A DNA stretch of 11,632 nt from Desulfobacterales bacterium (lineage in GTDB: Bacteria > Desulfobacterota > Desulfobacteria > Desulfobacterales > 4be13), in contig JAOZLU010000178.1 of NCBI GenBank assembly GCA_029934695.1, positions 1-11,632 on the forward strand, given 5' to 3'. Position 1 is the stretch's first letter. Each line of letters starts with the position of its first letter. Both the position numbers and the translations under genes were made by a program. Positions 1 to 6,314 of this stretch are shown piece after piece. The notes under the pieces were generated by a model. That model searched no databases. It was not told the DNA's origin and saw only the letters and a list, made by a program, of their open reading frames with translations.

Positions 1-63
1 ATCCTAAGCGGCAAAATCTGAAATCTGCTCTCTGTGTAAAAGGTGGGACACACCCATAAGTTT

Positions 64-88
64 CGGACGGGGTTGCAAACCCCGTCCG
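64..88. repeat. Palindrome with TTGCAA-type core (11-bp stem)
   Basis: Positions 64-74 (CGGACGGGGTT) are perfectly complementary to 78-88 (AACCCCGTCCG), with a 3-base loop GCA. A short T-run (AATTTT) follows at 91-96. The core resembles the palindromes at 6235-6251 and 6265-6288, which also carry a (T)TTG(G)CAA core and have TTTT a few bases further on. It may be a dispersed palindromic repeat, or a terminator for a plus-strand gene left of the window. I cannot tell which from this window. Confidence 0.6.
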
Positions 89-126
89 GCAATTTTAGCT
101 TGATGCATATAGGGTTCACAGGCACG

Positions 127-172
127 TTCAAGGGCCTCCCCTAAAACCGTTATAATCAGGATATTTATATCC
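127..172 (+). promoter_or_regulatory. Candidate hicBA promoter and operator
   Basis: A perfect -10 hexamer TATAAT lies at 151-156. The best -35 is weak (TTCAAG, 127-132, 18-base spacer). Immediately downstream is the inverted repeat GGATAT-TT-ATATCC (arms 159-164 and 167-172), which would cover the expected transcription start. hic operons are commonly autoregulated by the antitoxin or complex, so this palindrome is a reasonable operator, but that is inference. A strong Shine-Dalgarno (GAGGAGGAG, 173-181) follows, just before the ATG at 184. Confidence 0.5.
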
Positions 173-183
173 GAGGAGGAGAA

Positions 184-450
184 ATGGATTTTTACACGCT
201 TGTATTGCGCAAAAGTGGAAACTACTGGGTGGCTCTGTGTCTGGAGAACGGACTGGCAGGACAGGGACTGACAAAAGACGATGCTGTCCGAAGCATTCGG
301 GAAGCTTCTGATTCTTTTAATGATGTATGCCGTTCGGAAGATGATGTTTACACGGCACCGATCTCCATAAAGGAACTTCATGAATTTCTGACTGTGGAGG
401 AAAGGTCGCCCTGTCTGGGAACTTATGAACTGAGAGCGGTTTATGCCTAA
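184..450 (+). CDS. hicB: HicB-family antitoxin (short form)
   Basis: This 88-residue protein is the likely antitoxin of a type II toxin-antitoxin pair; HicB proteins bind and block the HicA ribonuclease. The N-terminal half (YTLVLRKSGNYWVALCLENG, then GQGLTKDDAVRSIREASDSF) follows the beta-beta-alpha pattern of the HicB partial RNase-H fold, where a glycine-rich turn precedes an amphipathic helix. The C-terminal part (ISIKELHEFL, then YELRAVYA) shows no obvious ribbon-helix-helix or HTH DNA-binding domain, and the length leaves little room for one. The start is fixed by a strong ribosome-binding site two bases upstream. It overlaps the downstream toxin gene by 8 bases (ATGCCTAA), which implies translational coupling. 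The antitoxin-first order is the reverse of E. coli hicAB but is common elsewhere. Identification rests on the fold pattern and the adjacent HicA. Confidence 0.8.
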   Translation: MDFYTLVLRKSGNYWVALCLENGLAGQGLTKDDAVRSIREASDSFNDVCRSEDDVYTAPISIKELHEFLTVEERSPCLGTYELRAVYA

Positions 451-682
451 GAATATACCTTCCCTCAAACCGAAAGAACTGATACGCATTCTGAAGCGCG
501 GCGGCTGTGCCTTTCACAGACAGGGCAAAGGGGACCATCAATTGTACCTCCGCCATGTCGGAGGCAGGAAAAGAATAGTCCCCATTGATATGGGGGCGGG
601 TGAATTCGCTCCGGCTTATGTACTCAGAATTTTAAGACAATTCGGCTTTACCGACCATGAAATAGTGGATATTCTGAAATAG
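443..682 (+). CDS. hicA: HicA-family toxin (mRNA interferase)
   Basis: This 79-residue protein matches HicA, a small dsRBD-like ribonuclease that cleaves mRNA and is neutralised by HicB. Visible signature: KPKELIRILKRGGCAF at the N-terminus, the GDH motif (residues 30-32) at the place of the usual GSH, with His32 as the likely catalytic histidine, then a basic strand GGRKRIVPID and a C-terminal helix RILRQFGFTDHEIVDIL. The usual P-x-H segment after the basic strand reads PIDMGAGEF here, so that position is divergent. The start codon lies inside the end of hicB and has only a weak ribosome-binding site, so expression probably depends on hicB translation. No hairpin terminator follows; read-through towards the Fe-S gene at 790 is possible. 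Confidence 0.85.
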   Translation: MPKNIPSLKPKELIRILKRGGCAFHRQGKGDHQLYLRHVGGRKRIVPIDMGAGEFAPAYVLRILRQFGFTDHEIVDILK

Positions 683-708
683 CCCTGCAATTTATTGCCG
701 GGAACGGA

Positions 709-741
709 TTGAACCCCAAATGCCCTGTCCCATTATGGACA
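709..741 (+). promoter_or_regulatory. Possible promoter with inverted repeat before the Fe-S gene
   Basis: TTGAAC (709-714) and CATTAT (731-736), 16 bases apart, form a weak sigma70-like pair. The -10 candidate sits exactly in the loop of an inverted repeat, TGTCC (726-730) and GGACA (737-741), a geometry that would suit repression. Half-site matches are only moderate, so this is tentative. The rest of the 683-789 gap shows nothing else apart from the ribosome-binding site GAGGAG at 775-780. Confidence 0.3.
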
Positions 742-789
742 ACTGAGAAAAATCAACCTTTTACCTGATTTACAGAGGAGATAATATTA

Positions 790-1848
790 ATGAGTGAGGA
801 TACTTACAAAAAGCTTGCAAAGCATCTGGACAATCTTCCGGCAGGTTTTCCTGCTACGGACTCAGGTGTTGAACTTAGGATATTGAAACAACTGTTTACG
901 CCCCGGGAAGCAGAAGCAGCTATGGCCCTGACCATGAAACCGGCACCGCCTTCGGCTGTTGCCAAAAGGCTCGGAGCGGACGAGGCGGAAATGGCGCAGC
1001 ATCTCGAAAGCATGTCAAAAAAGGGCCTGATCTTCCGTGCAGGCAAGGGCGGACGGAAGCTGTATTCGGCGGCTCAGTTTGTGATCGGTATATGGGAATA
1101 TCATGTGAATGATCTGAGCGAAGAACTGATCCGTGATGTGAACGAATACATGCCTTTTCTGGCGAAGACCTGGGAAAACCATAAAACCAAACAACTGAGA
1201 GTGGTCCCGATATTAAAAAGCCTTTCTGCGGAAATGATGGTGACACCTTATGAAGAGGCGGAGAACATCATTAAAGCCCAGTCAAAAATTGTTGTTGCGC
1301 CCTGTATATGCAGAAAGGAACAGGGAATGCTCGGAAAAGAATGCGGCAAACTCGGGGAAGCATGTCTGATTTTCGGAGGCAGTGCGTTCTTTTATGAGGA
1401 AAACGGTCTGGGGCGTTCCATTTCTCAGGAAGAAGCTTTGGAAATTTTGAACAAGGGCATGGAGGAAGGGCTTGTGCTTCAGCCCGGAAATTCGCAGAAG
1501 CCTTCAAATATCTGCCTCTGCTGTGGCTGCTGTTGCCAGATATTGAAAAATCTGAGTCAGTTGGATGAGCCTGCCAAAGCTGTGGCAACAAATTATTATG
1601 CCGCTGTTGACGAGGAGCATTGCACTGCATGTGCAATTTGTGAGGAACGCTGCCAGATGGATGCGATCCATATCGAAGATGTGGCCCAGGTTGACACGGC
1701 AAGATGTATTGGTTGCGGCCTATGCGTTCCGACATGCGACGCTGATGCGATACATCTCGTGCAAAAGGACGCCTCTGAAAGATGCGCTCTGCCAAAAAAT
1801 ACTGTTGAAACTTATATGAATATTGCCCGGGAAAGAGGGATGGTCTAA
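790..1848 (+). CDS. Winged-helix/4Fe-4S ferredoxin-domain fusion protein
   Basis: This 352-residue cytoplasmic protein has no signal peptide or membrane segment. Residues about 25-95 look like a winged-helix domain (TPREAEAAMALTMKP, then AVAKRLGADEAEMAQHLESM as the helix pair, KKGLIFRAGKGGRKLY as the wing). A middle helical region follows, then C172-x-C174 (APCICRKE) with C185 and C192, and a dense cluster C242-x-C-C-x-C-C-C249. The C-terminus holds two ferredoxin motifs of the form CxxCxxCxxxC: C278/281/284/288 and C306/309/312/316. These should bind two 4Fe-4S clusters; the upstream cysteines could hold a third centre. GAGGAG at 775-780, nine bases before the ATG, supports the start. I recall similar wHTH/CICR/ferredoxin proteins in anaerobes, but their function is unknown to me. 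It could be a redox-responsive regulator or an electron carrier. It stands alone between the hic pair and a terminator. Confidence 0.75.
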   Translation: MSEDTYKKLAKHLDNLPAGFPATDSGVELRILKQLFTPREAEAAMALTMKPAPPSAVAKRLGADEAEMAQHLESMSKKGLIFRAGKGGRKLYSAAQFVIGIWEYHVNDLSEELIRDVNEYMPFLAKTWENHKTKQLRVVPILKSLSAEMMVTPYEEAENIIKAQSKIVVAPCICRKEQGMLGKECGKLGEACLIFGGSAFFYEENGLGRSISQEEALEILNKGMEEGLVLQPGNSQKPSNICLCCGCCCQILKNLSQLDEPAKAVATNYYAAVDEEHCTACAICEERCQMDAIHIEDVAQVDTARCIGCGLCVPTCDADAIHLVQKDASERCALPKNTVETYMNIARERGMV

Positions 1849-1864
1849 CGGGTGCGTCTTAATC

Positions 1865-1880
1865 TCCTGCCTGTGCAGGA
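1865..1880. repeat. Small hairpin after the Fe-S gene
   Basis: TCCTGC (1865-1870) and GCAGGA (1875-1880) form a 6-bp stem with loop CTGT, followed by an A-tract (1882-1888). It lies just before the main terminator hairpin and may be part of the 3' end structure of the Fe-S gene mRNA. Confidence 0.4.
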
Positions 1881-1881
1881 C

Positions 1882-1926
1882 AAAAAAAGAAACCCGGCTT
1901 CTGCCGTAAAAACCCGGGTTTTTTTT
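1882..1926. terminator. Bidirectional rho-independent terminator
   Basis: AAACCCGG (1890-1897) pairs with CCGGGTTT (1914-1921) around a 16-base loop. On the plus strand the stem runs into 8 consecutive T (1919-1926), ending the Fe-S gene. On the minus strand it runs into CTTTTTTTG (complement of 1881-1889), which would end the convergent RNA ligase gene. GAAACCCGGCTT at 1889-1900 also recurs in inverted orientation at 1982-1993, next to the ligase stop codon, so an alternative longer pairing is possible. Confidence 0.8.
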
Positions 1927-1997
1927 GGGGCGGAGAAACCAGGCTCTTTTCCTGACGGGCCGATTCCTCTCCGGGCATAAAAAGCCGGGTTTCTTTC

Positions 1998-2633
1998 TCA
2001 GACCGTCCTGAAATCTTTGTATTTGATCTTTGTGATAACTCTGGAGCCGTTCCTCCCCATCAGTTCGGTTGACGGTCTGGCAACGATCCCCTCAGCCATA
2101 AAATCCCCCCAGACTGAATTGAACCCCTCTCCGGCTTTTCTGACCATTTCTGCCAATGTGCCGGTGCCGATGATCGGAACCACATCAAGACCGAGGTCTT
2201 TGGCGATATCCTCAACATCTTTTCTCTGAAGCCACCATGGGCCTATCTTTATATCGAACAGTACGAAGCTCTGATCCTGCCGGTAGTTGCCGCCGCCTTT
2301 CTGAATTGTCGCGCCGTATCCCTCACCATATAGGCAGGCATCAGCGTCTTTGAAAATATTGCGGAAATCTTCAGCAAGCGGCATAAACTTCTCGTTGAGA
2401 CTGTTGGCAAGTCTCACAGGTATCTGAGCCTTGTCTGATTTCCCGCCAAAAGCGATATGTTCCTCTTCAAACATCACCCTGATATTTGTGCCGTCAACTT
2501 TTTCAGTGAAAATCCATTCATTCTCTTTGAGATACTCAAATTCAGGCTTTGAGAAATCCCCTTCAATAAGCGTTTTGTGCCTTGTTGCCGGGTCTCTTTT
2601 ATAGACCGTCTGTATTTTATGATACTTTTTCAT
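1998..2633 (-). CDS. RNA ligase, covalent nucleotidyltransferase family (compact)
   Basis: This 211-residue ATP-dependent RNA ligase-like protein shows the superfamily motifs in order. Motif I is KVDGTNIR, with Lys45 as the residue that would be adenylylated. LYGEGYG (Glu104) corresponds to motif III, SFVLFDI (122-128) to motif IIIa, AEGIVARP (Glu181) to motif IV, and TKIKYKDF (Lys202, Lys204) to motif V. The family joins 5'-phosphate and 3'-OH RNA ends. There is no room for a C-terminal specificity domain such as those in T4 Rnl1 or Rnl2, so this is essentially a bare catalytic core. The N-terminus (YHKIQTVYKRDPATRHKTL) resembles RNA ligases carried by phages and bacteria; this is from memory and was not searched. 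The start is supported by AGGAGGG, about 7 bases upstream on the minus strand. The gene stands alone, with no polynucleotide kinase or phosphatase partner in the window. Confidence 0.85.
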   Translation of the reverse strand: MKKYHKIQTVYKRDPATRHKTLIEGDFSKPEFEYLKENEWIFTEKVDGTNIRVMFEEEHIAFGGKSDKAQIPVRLANSLNEKFMPLAEDFRNIFKDADACLYGEGYGATIQKGGGNYRQDQSFVLFDIKIGPWWLQRKDVEDIAKDLGLDVVPIIGTGTLAEMVRKAGEGFNSVWGDFMAEGIVARPSTELMGRNGSRVITKIKYKDFRTV

Positions 2634-3349
2634 AAATATTCCCTCCTGTCAATTTGCTCTGACACCGGATGCATCTGCGGTGCATACGACAAAGAAGATC
2701 GTAAGCAATCGTGACCAAATAACATCCCCAGCATACCCGGTTCGGAACCTGTTCCTGACATTTTTTATCAGGGATAACACAAAACAGCAGATTTGTCAAA
2801 AAAAAATCCAAGTTTGGATCCGGATCGGAAGAATCACCGATTTTTTTCTTGTCTTCTATTGTAAAAGCTGATATATTTCTGATTCTAATGGATTTTGTGG
2901 CTGCATAAGATTTCAGCCAGCTGTGATCTTTGCAAACCGCCCAAACCGAGAGGCAACGACTGGCTTGAGACAGATTTCTCCTCTTCGGAAATACCGAATT
3001 CCGTGGCGGCAGGGAAGTCGGAAGATGAGAGTCGGAGACATTCGTAAAATCACGGCATGACGGAATGAGAACAGTTCATATTCCGCAGAATCCTGCATGA
3101 CAGGTGACTTATGCCAGCCGGAATACAGGCAGGATGGAACAGCATGCAAAATGACAATCTTAATCTGAATTCAGACAAAATCTGCTGTCAGCAGACGTGA
3201 AAGTTCTTTTTGCCGACAGTCCGAAAAAAATGCGGAAACCGGAAAAAAAATTTCAGAATTTTCTGTTCTCAAAAGGAGCAATATGTCTGATATATACTGA
3301 TAATCTTCAAAATTTGATGCGATTGCCCTGATTCTTATTGTTTTACCTG
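2634..3349. other. Long intergenic region without a convincing gene
   Basis: No reading frame here has both a ribosome-binding site and recognisable protein character; frames of 63-78 codons exist on both strands but look accidental. Visible structure includes a minus-strand TTGACA (complement of 2794-2799) with only a poor -10 (TATCCC, 17-base spacer), which might serve the RNA ligase gene. ATCCAA-GT-TTGGAT (2806-2819) has an A-run on its left. ATCGG (2824-2828) and CCGAT (2837-2841) with 7 T (2841-2847) make a weak plus-strand terminator. CGGAA/TTCCG lies at 2986-3003. CTGATATAT followed closely by CTGAT occurs twice, at 2868-2883 and 3287-3301. The stretch 3000-3160, with GGCATGACGGAATGAG and GCATGACAGG, has the look of a degenerate dispersed intergenic repeat, but one copy alone cannot prove this. 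Confidence 0.5.
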
Positions 3350-3378
3350 TTGACTTTAAATGCCATGAACATGATAAT
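3350..3378 (+). promoter_or_regulatory. Sigma70-type promoter for the acyl-CoA ligase/GNAT gene
   Basis: TTGACT (3350-3355) and GATAAT (3373-3378) are separated by exactly 17 bases, each hexamer one base off consensus. Transcription would begin near 3385, leaving a leader of about 135 bases before the ATG at 3522. Confidence 0.7.
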
Positions 3379-3399
3379 TGCAGGTTTAAAAAAAGGAGA

Positions 3400-3493
3400 G
3401 CTGAAATAAAAATTCAGCATATCCTCAATTCACACCTTAAAAACAGAGGGTGTTGAAATGAAAATTCAGGATGTCAAAATTTTATTTCAGCAC
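3400..3493 (+). promoter_or_regulatory. Repeat-rich 5' leader with alternative stem-loops
   Basis: Three copies of a CTGAAAT(n)AAAATT motif lie in the leader. Copy 1 (3400-3418, GCTGAAATAAAAATTCAGC) is itself a 6-bp hairpin. Copy 2 begins at 3453. Copy 3 is inverted, at 3478-3493. Copy 2 (3450-3466, GTGTTGAAATGAAAATT) pairs with copy 3 (AATTTTATTTCAGCAC) over about 16 bp, with one bulge, one G-U pair and an 11-base loop. Copy 1 can also pair with copy 3 (GCTGAAATAAAA, 12 bp without wobble), so the two folds exclude each other. Copies 1 and 2 are direct repeats with about 19 of 23 bases matching. Either an RNA switch or a set of protein-binding sites would explain this; no known riboswitch is recognised. 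Confidence 0.45.
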
Positions 3494-3505
3494 ATCATAG
3501 TGTAG
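3458..3505 (+). CDS. Possible 15-codon leader peptide (uORF)
   Basis: An ATG at 3458 opens a frame for MKIQDVKILFQHIIV that ends at TAG 3503-3505, seventeen bases before the main gene. GAGGG (3446-3450) lies 7 bases upstream as a plausible ribosome-binding site. The ATG falls inside the left arm of the copy 2/copy 3 hairpin, so ribosome movement through it would change the fold. There is no run of a single regulatory amino acid. It may be chance. Confidence 0.2.
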   Translation: MKIQDVKILFQHIIV

Positions 3506-3521
3506 CGAAGAGGACCCGACC

Positions 3522-6218
3522 ATGAGCGTTCATAATTTAAATAAAATGTTTCAGCCGAAATCTGTTGCCGTTATCGGAGCCAGCGAAAAAAAAGGCAGCA
3601 TTGGTTCTGCCCTGATGCGTAATCTGATTAAAGGAGGGTATCCCGGACAAATTTATCCGGTAAATCCCAAACGCAAAACGATTTGGAATCTGCCAGCCAG
3701 CCCCTCAGTCCCGGATATTCAGTCTCCGATTGATCTCGCGGTTATTGCCACGCCAATAACCACCGCACCCCAGATTGTCAGAGAATGCGCTCAGGCCGGT
3801 GCAGGGGGGGTCATCATCATTTCTGCGGGCGGAAAAGAGATGGGTGAGAAAGGCATGGAAATAGAAGCAGCCATCAGAAAAGAGGCCAAAGCTTCGGGGC
3901 TTCGGATTATCGGGCCCAACTGTCTCGGCATTGTTTCCACGCAGTCAAAGCTGAACGCCAGTTTTGCAAGCCATATGCCCCTGCCCGGAAAAATGGCTTT
4001 GGTCGCCCAAAGCGGTGCCATCTGCACGTCCATTCTTGATCTTTCCATTAAAGAGAAAATGGGATTCAGCTATTTTGTGAGTACCGGTTCCATGCTGGAT
4101 GTGGATTTCGGAGATATTATTGATTATCTCGGCGGGGATTACAGGGTAAGCAGCATTGTGATGTACGTCGAGAACCTGACCCGTTTCAGAAATTTTATGA
4201 GCGCGGCCCGGGCAGTGTCACGGATAAAACCGATTATCGTTTATAAGGCAGGTCGCTCCGAGGCAGGTGCGCGGGCAGCCGCGTCTCATACCGGCGCGCT
4301 TGCCGGAGAAGATGCGGTTTATGATGCCGCTTTCAGACGGGCCGGAATGGTCCGGGTGAGAACCTTTGAAGAACTTTTTGACTGTGCGGAGCTTCTTGCC
4401 AAACAGCCCCGGCCTCTGGGATCCGGGCTGGCCATCGTCACCAACGCCGGCGGTCCCGGAGTAATGGCTGTTGACGCACTTTCTCATTACGGTGCTGAAC
4501 CTGCGCGCCTAAGTTCGGAAACCCTCACAAAATTGGATGGGATACTCCCGCCCCACTGGAGTCATGGAAATCCCATTGATATTTTAGGTGACGCTTCTCC
4601 GGAACGATTCCGGAAGGTGGTTGAAATTTGTCTCAAAGCCAAGGAAATCAACGGGCTTCTCATTATGACGGCCCCTCAGGCACTGAACGACCCCACGGAC
4701 ATAGCAAAATCACTGGCCGACATTCTCCAGAGAAAACCCTATCCTGTGTTTGCTTCATGGATGGGCGGGCCAGATATGGAAAAAGGACGGGAAATCTTTA
4801 ATGAGGCGGGAATTCCCACTTTTGACACAGCAGAGCGGGCGGTCCGGGCATTCATGGACCTTTACCGTTACGGCAAAAATATTGAAATGCTTCAGGAGAT
4901 TCCCCCCAAGCTTTCTGGGAAACTGGAATTTGACTGGGAAAAGGCAAAAGCGATTGTTCAGGAAGGTCTTGGAAGAAAAAATCCGCTTCTCACTGAAACC
5001 GAGGCAAAAGACCTGCTCACAGCATACAGAATTCCGGTGAATCCGACTTGTGTGGCAGTTTCCGAGGACGACGCGGTTCAGAAGGCCGCGGACACAGGTT
5101 TTCCGGTGGCCATGAAAATATATTCCCGGGAGATTACGCACAAAAGCGATGCAGGCGGAGTGAAACTGAATCTGACAAGCGAGGCGGATGTGCGGGATGC
5201 GTTCAGAAAAGTCATGGCAGGGGCCAAGACATACAATCCCAATGCTGACATCGGAGGCGTCACGATCCAGCCCATGCTCAGACGTCCGGATTATGAACTC
5301 ATAATAGGAGCCAAAAAGGATCGGGATTTCGGTCCTGTGATTCTCTTCGGCATGGGTGGCATTATGACCGAAGTTCTCAAGGATCGGGCCATTGCCCTGC
5401 CGCCTCTGAACCGCCTGCTGGCAAGACGGATGATGGAAGAAACAAAAGTGCATCGCATCCTTCGGGGCTACAGAAATCATCCCCCTGCCAATATGGAACT
5501 GCTTGAAGAAATTCTGATTCGCCTGTCCCAGCTTGTGACGGATTTTCCTGAAATCGAAGAACTCGACATGAACCCCGTGCTTGTTGTGGGAAACGATATC
5601 CGGGCAGCAGATGCCAGGGTTCTTTTGAAACCCTCCCCGGTTCCGTCACCTTTTCATCTCGTTGTCAGTTCCTATCCCAATCAGCATGAGAGTCATACAG
5701 TCACAAAAAATGGAGAAAAAATGTTCATAAGGCCCATCAGGCCCGAAGATGCGCCGCTTTTCGTGGATCTTTTCAATTCGCTTTCTCCGCAGAGCGTGTA
5801 TTATCGTTTTTTCTCCCCCATAAGCCATCTTCGTCACAATGTGGTTGCCCGTTTCACCCAGATTGACTATGATCGGGAAATTGCGCTGGCCGCGATTTAT
5901 GAATCGCCTTCGGCAGAGGGCAAGGAACGCTGCGAAAAAATATCAGGGGTTGCCCGTGTCATCACCGAACCTGACGGAAAACGTGCAGAATTTTCTGTGC
6001 TGGTCAGTGATTCGTGGCAGGGGAAAGGCATAGGGGCTGCCCTGCTTGAACGCTGTCTGAAAATTGCCAGGGAAGACAGTGCTGTTGAAAAGGTATGGGG
6101 ACTTGTCCTGTCTGAAAACAGACACATGCTGGCTTTGGGACGGAAAGCGGGATTTACAGTTGAAAAGCAGCCGGATTCAAATGACTTTCTGCTCAGTCTG
6201 GAGTTTCAGAAGTCATAG
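3522..6218 (+). CDS. ADP-forming acyl-CoA synthetase fused to GNAT acetyltransferase
   Basis: This 898-residue protein combines the alpha and beta parts of an NDP-forming acyl-CoA synthetase (acetyl-CoA + ADP + Pi to acetate + ATP + CoA, or the reverse) with a GNAT domain, the architecture of Pat/PatZ lysine acetyltransferases (about 890 residues). Residues 10-135 form a CoA-binding Rossmann domain (PKSVAVIGAS). About 155-295 form the succinyl-CoA ligase-like domain with SHTGA; His256 is at the position phosphorylated in archaeal ACD. About 300-450 form a second ligase-like domain, and 485-705 an ATP-grasp domain (TETEAKDLL; HKSDAGGV with His540, the candidate second phospho-relay His; ELDMNPV). 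GNAT spans about 733-895, with acetyl-CoA loop QGKGIG (833-838). In Pat-type enzymes the ligase domain is reported to be inactive; here both histidines remain, so real ligase activity is possible. AAGAGGA at 3507-3513 supports the start. It is monocistronic, with its own promoter and leader. Confidence 0.9.
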   Translation: MSVHNLNKMFQPKSVAVIGASEKKGSIGSALMRNLIKGGYPGQIYPVNPKRKTIWNLPASPSVPDIQSPIDLAVIATPITTAPQIVRECAQAGAGGVIIISAGGKEMGEKGMEIEAAIRKEAKASGLRIIGPNCLGIVSTQSKLNASFASHMPLPGKMALVAQSGAICTSILDLSIKEKMGFSYFVSTGSMLDVDFGDIIDYLGGDYRVSSIVMYVENLTRFRNFMSAARAVSRIKPIIVYKAGRSEAGARAAASHTGALAGEDAVYDAAFRRAGMVRVRTFEELFDCAELLAKQPRPLGSGLAIVTNAGGPGVMAVDALSHYGAEPARLSSETLTKLDGILPPHWSHGNPIDILGDASPERFRKVVEICLKAKEINGLLIMTAPQALNDPTDIAKSLADILQRKPYPVFASWMGGPDMEKGREIFNEAGIPTFDTAERAVRAFMDLYRYGKNIEMLQEIPPKLSGKLEFDWEKAKAIVQEGLGRKNPLLTETEAKDLLTAYRIPVNPTCVAVSEDDAVQKAADTGFPVAMKIYSREITHKSDAGGVKLNLTSEADVRDAFRKVMAGAKTYNPNADIGGVTIQPMLRRPDYELIIGAKKDRDFGPVILFGMGGIMTEVLKDRAIALPPLNRLLARRMMEETKVHRILRGYRNHPPANMELLEEILIRLSQLVTDFPEIEELDMNPVLVVGNDIRAADARVLLKPSPVPSPFHLVVSSYPNQHESHTVTKNGEKMFIRPIRPEDAPLFVDLFNSLSPQSVYYRFFSPISHLRHNVVARFTQIDYDREIALAAIYESPSAEGKERCEKISGVARVITEPDGKRAEFSVLVSDSWQGKGIGAALLERCLKIAREDSAVEKVWGLVLSENRHMLALGRKAGFTVEKQPDSNDFLLSLEFQKS

Positions 6219-6234
6219 ATAAAACCTTGTTGCC

Positions 6235-6294
6235 CGGATTTGGCAAATCCGAACTGTGGTGAAGGCGGGGGATTTGGCAATCCCCCGCTAGTTT
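6235..6294. repeat. Two palindromes between convergent genes; possible terminator
   Basis: The first is CGGATTT (6235-6241) with AAATCCG (6245-6251), loop GGC. The second is GCGGGGGATT (6265-6274) with AATCCCCCGC (6279-6288), loop TGGC, followed by TAGTTTT. The second could end the plus-strand acyl-CoA ligase transcript, though the T-run is short. On the minus strand no T-run follows, so it is a poor terminator for the glycosyltransferase operon. Stem and core resemble the palindrome at 64-88, which suggests one repeat family. The rest of 6219-6314 shows nothing else of note. Confidence 0.6.
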
Positions 6295-6314
6295 TGGAGT
6301 TGTTATAATGCAAA

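Noticed and set aside
4..489. 161-codon minus-strand frame across the hic genes
   Set aside because: It covers hicB and part of hicA in antisense, has no ribosome-binding site and no family resemblance; the plus-strand genes explain the region.
1271..1795. 174-codon minus-strand frame inside the Fe-S gene
   Set aside because: Antisense shadow of a Cys-rich coding region; its composition is accidental.
2806..2847. Possible small RNA ended by the T-run at 2841-2847
   Set aside because: No convincing plus-strand promoter upstream and only a 5-bp stem; not enough to call a gene.
2617..2871. Frames of 63-64 codons on both strands upstream of the RNA ligase
   Set aside because: No ribosome-binding site or recognisable protein pattern; both strands open by chance in an AT-rich gap.
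2913..3149. 78-codon minus-strand frame in the intergenic region
   Set aside because: Its translation looks like that of a dispersed intergenic repeat rather than a protein, and there is no Shine-Dalgarno sequence.
3283..3300. Five-codon frame MSDIY behind AAAGGAG
   Set aside because: It lies upstream of the promoter at 3350 and is too short to support; probably chance.
4755..5480. 241-codon minus-strand frame inside the acyl-CoA ligase gene
   Set aside because: Antisense shadow of the ATP-grasp coding region; the plus-strand domains are clear throughout.
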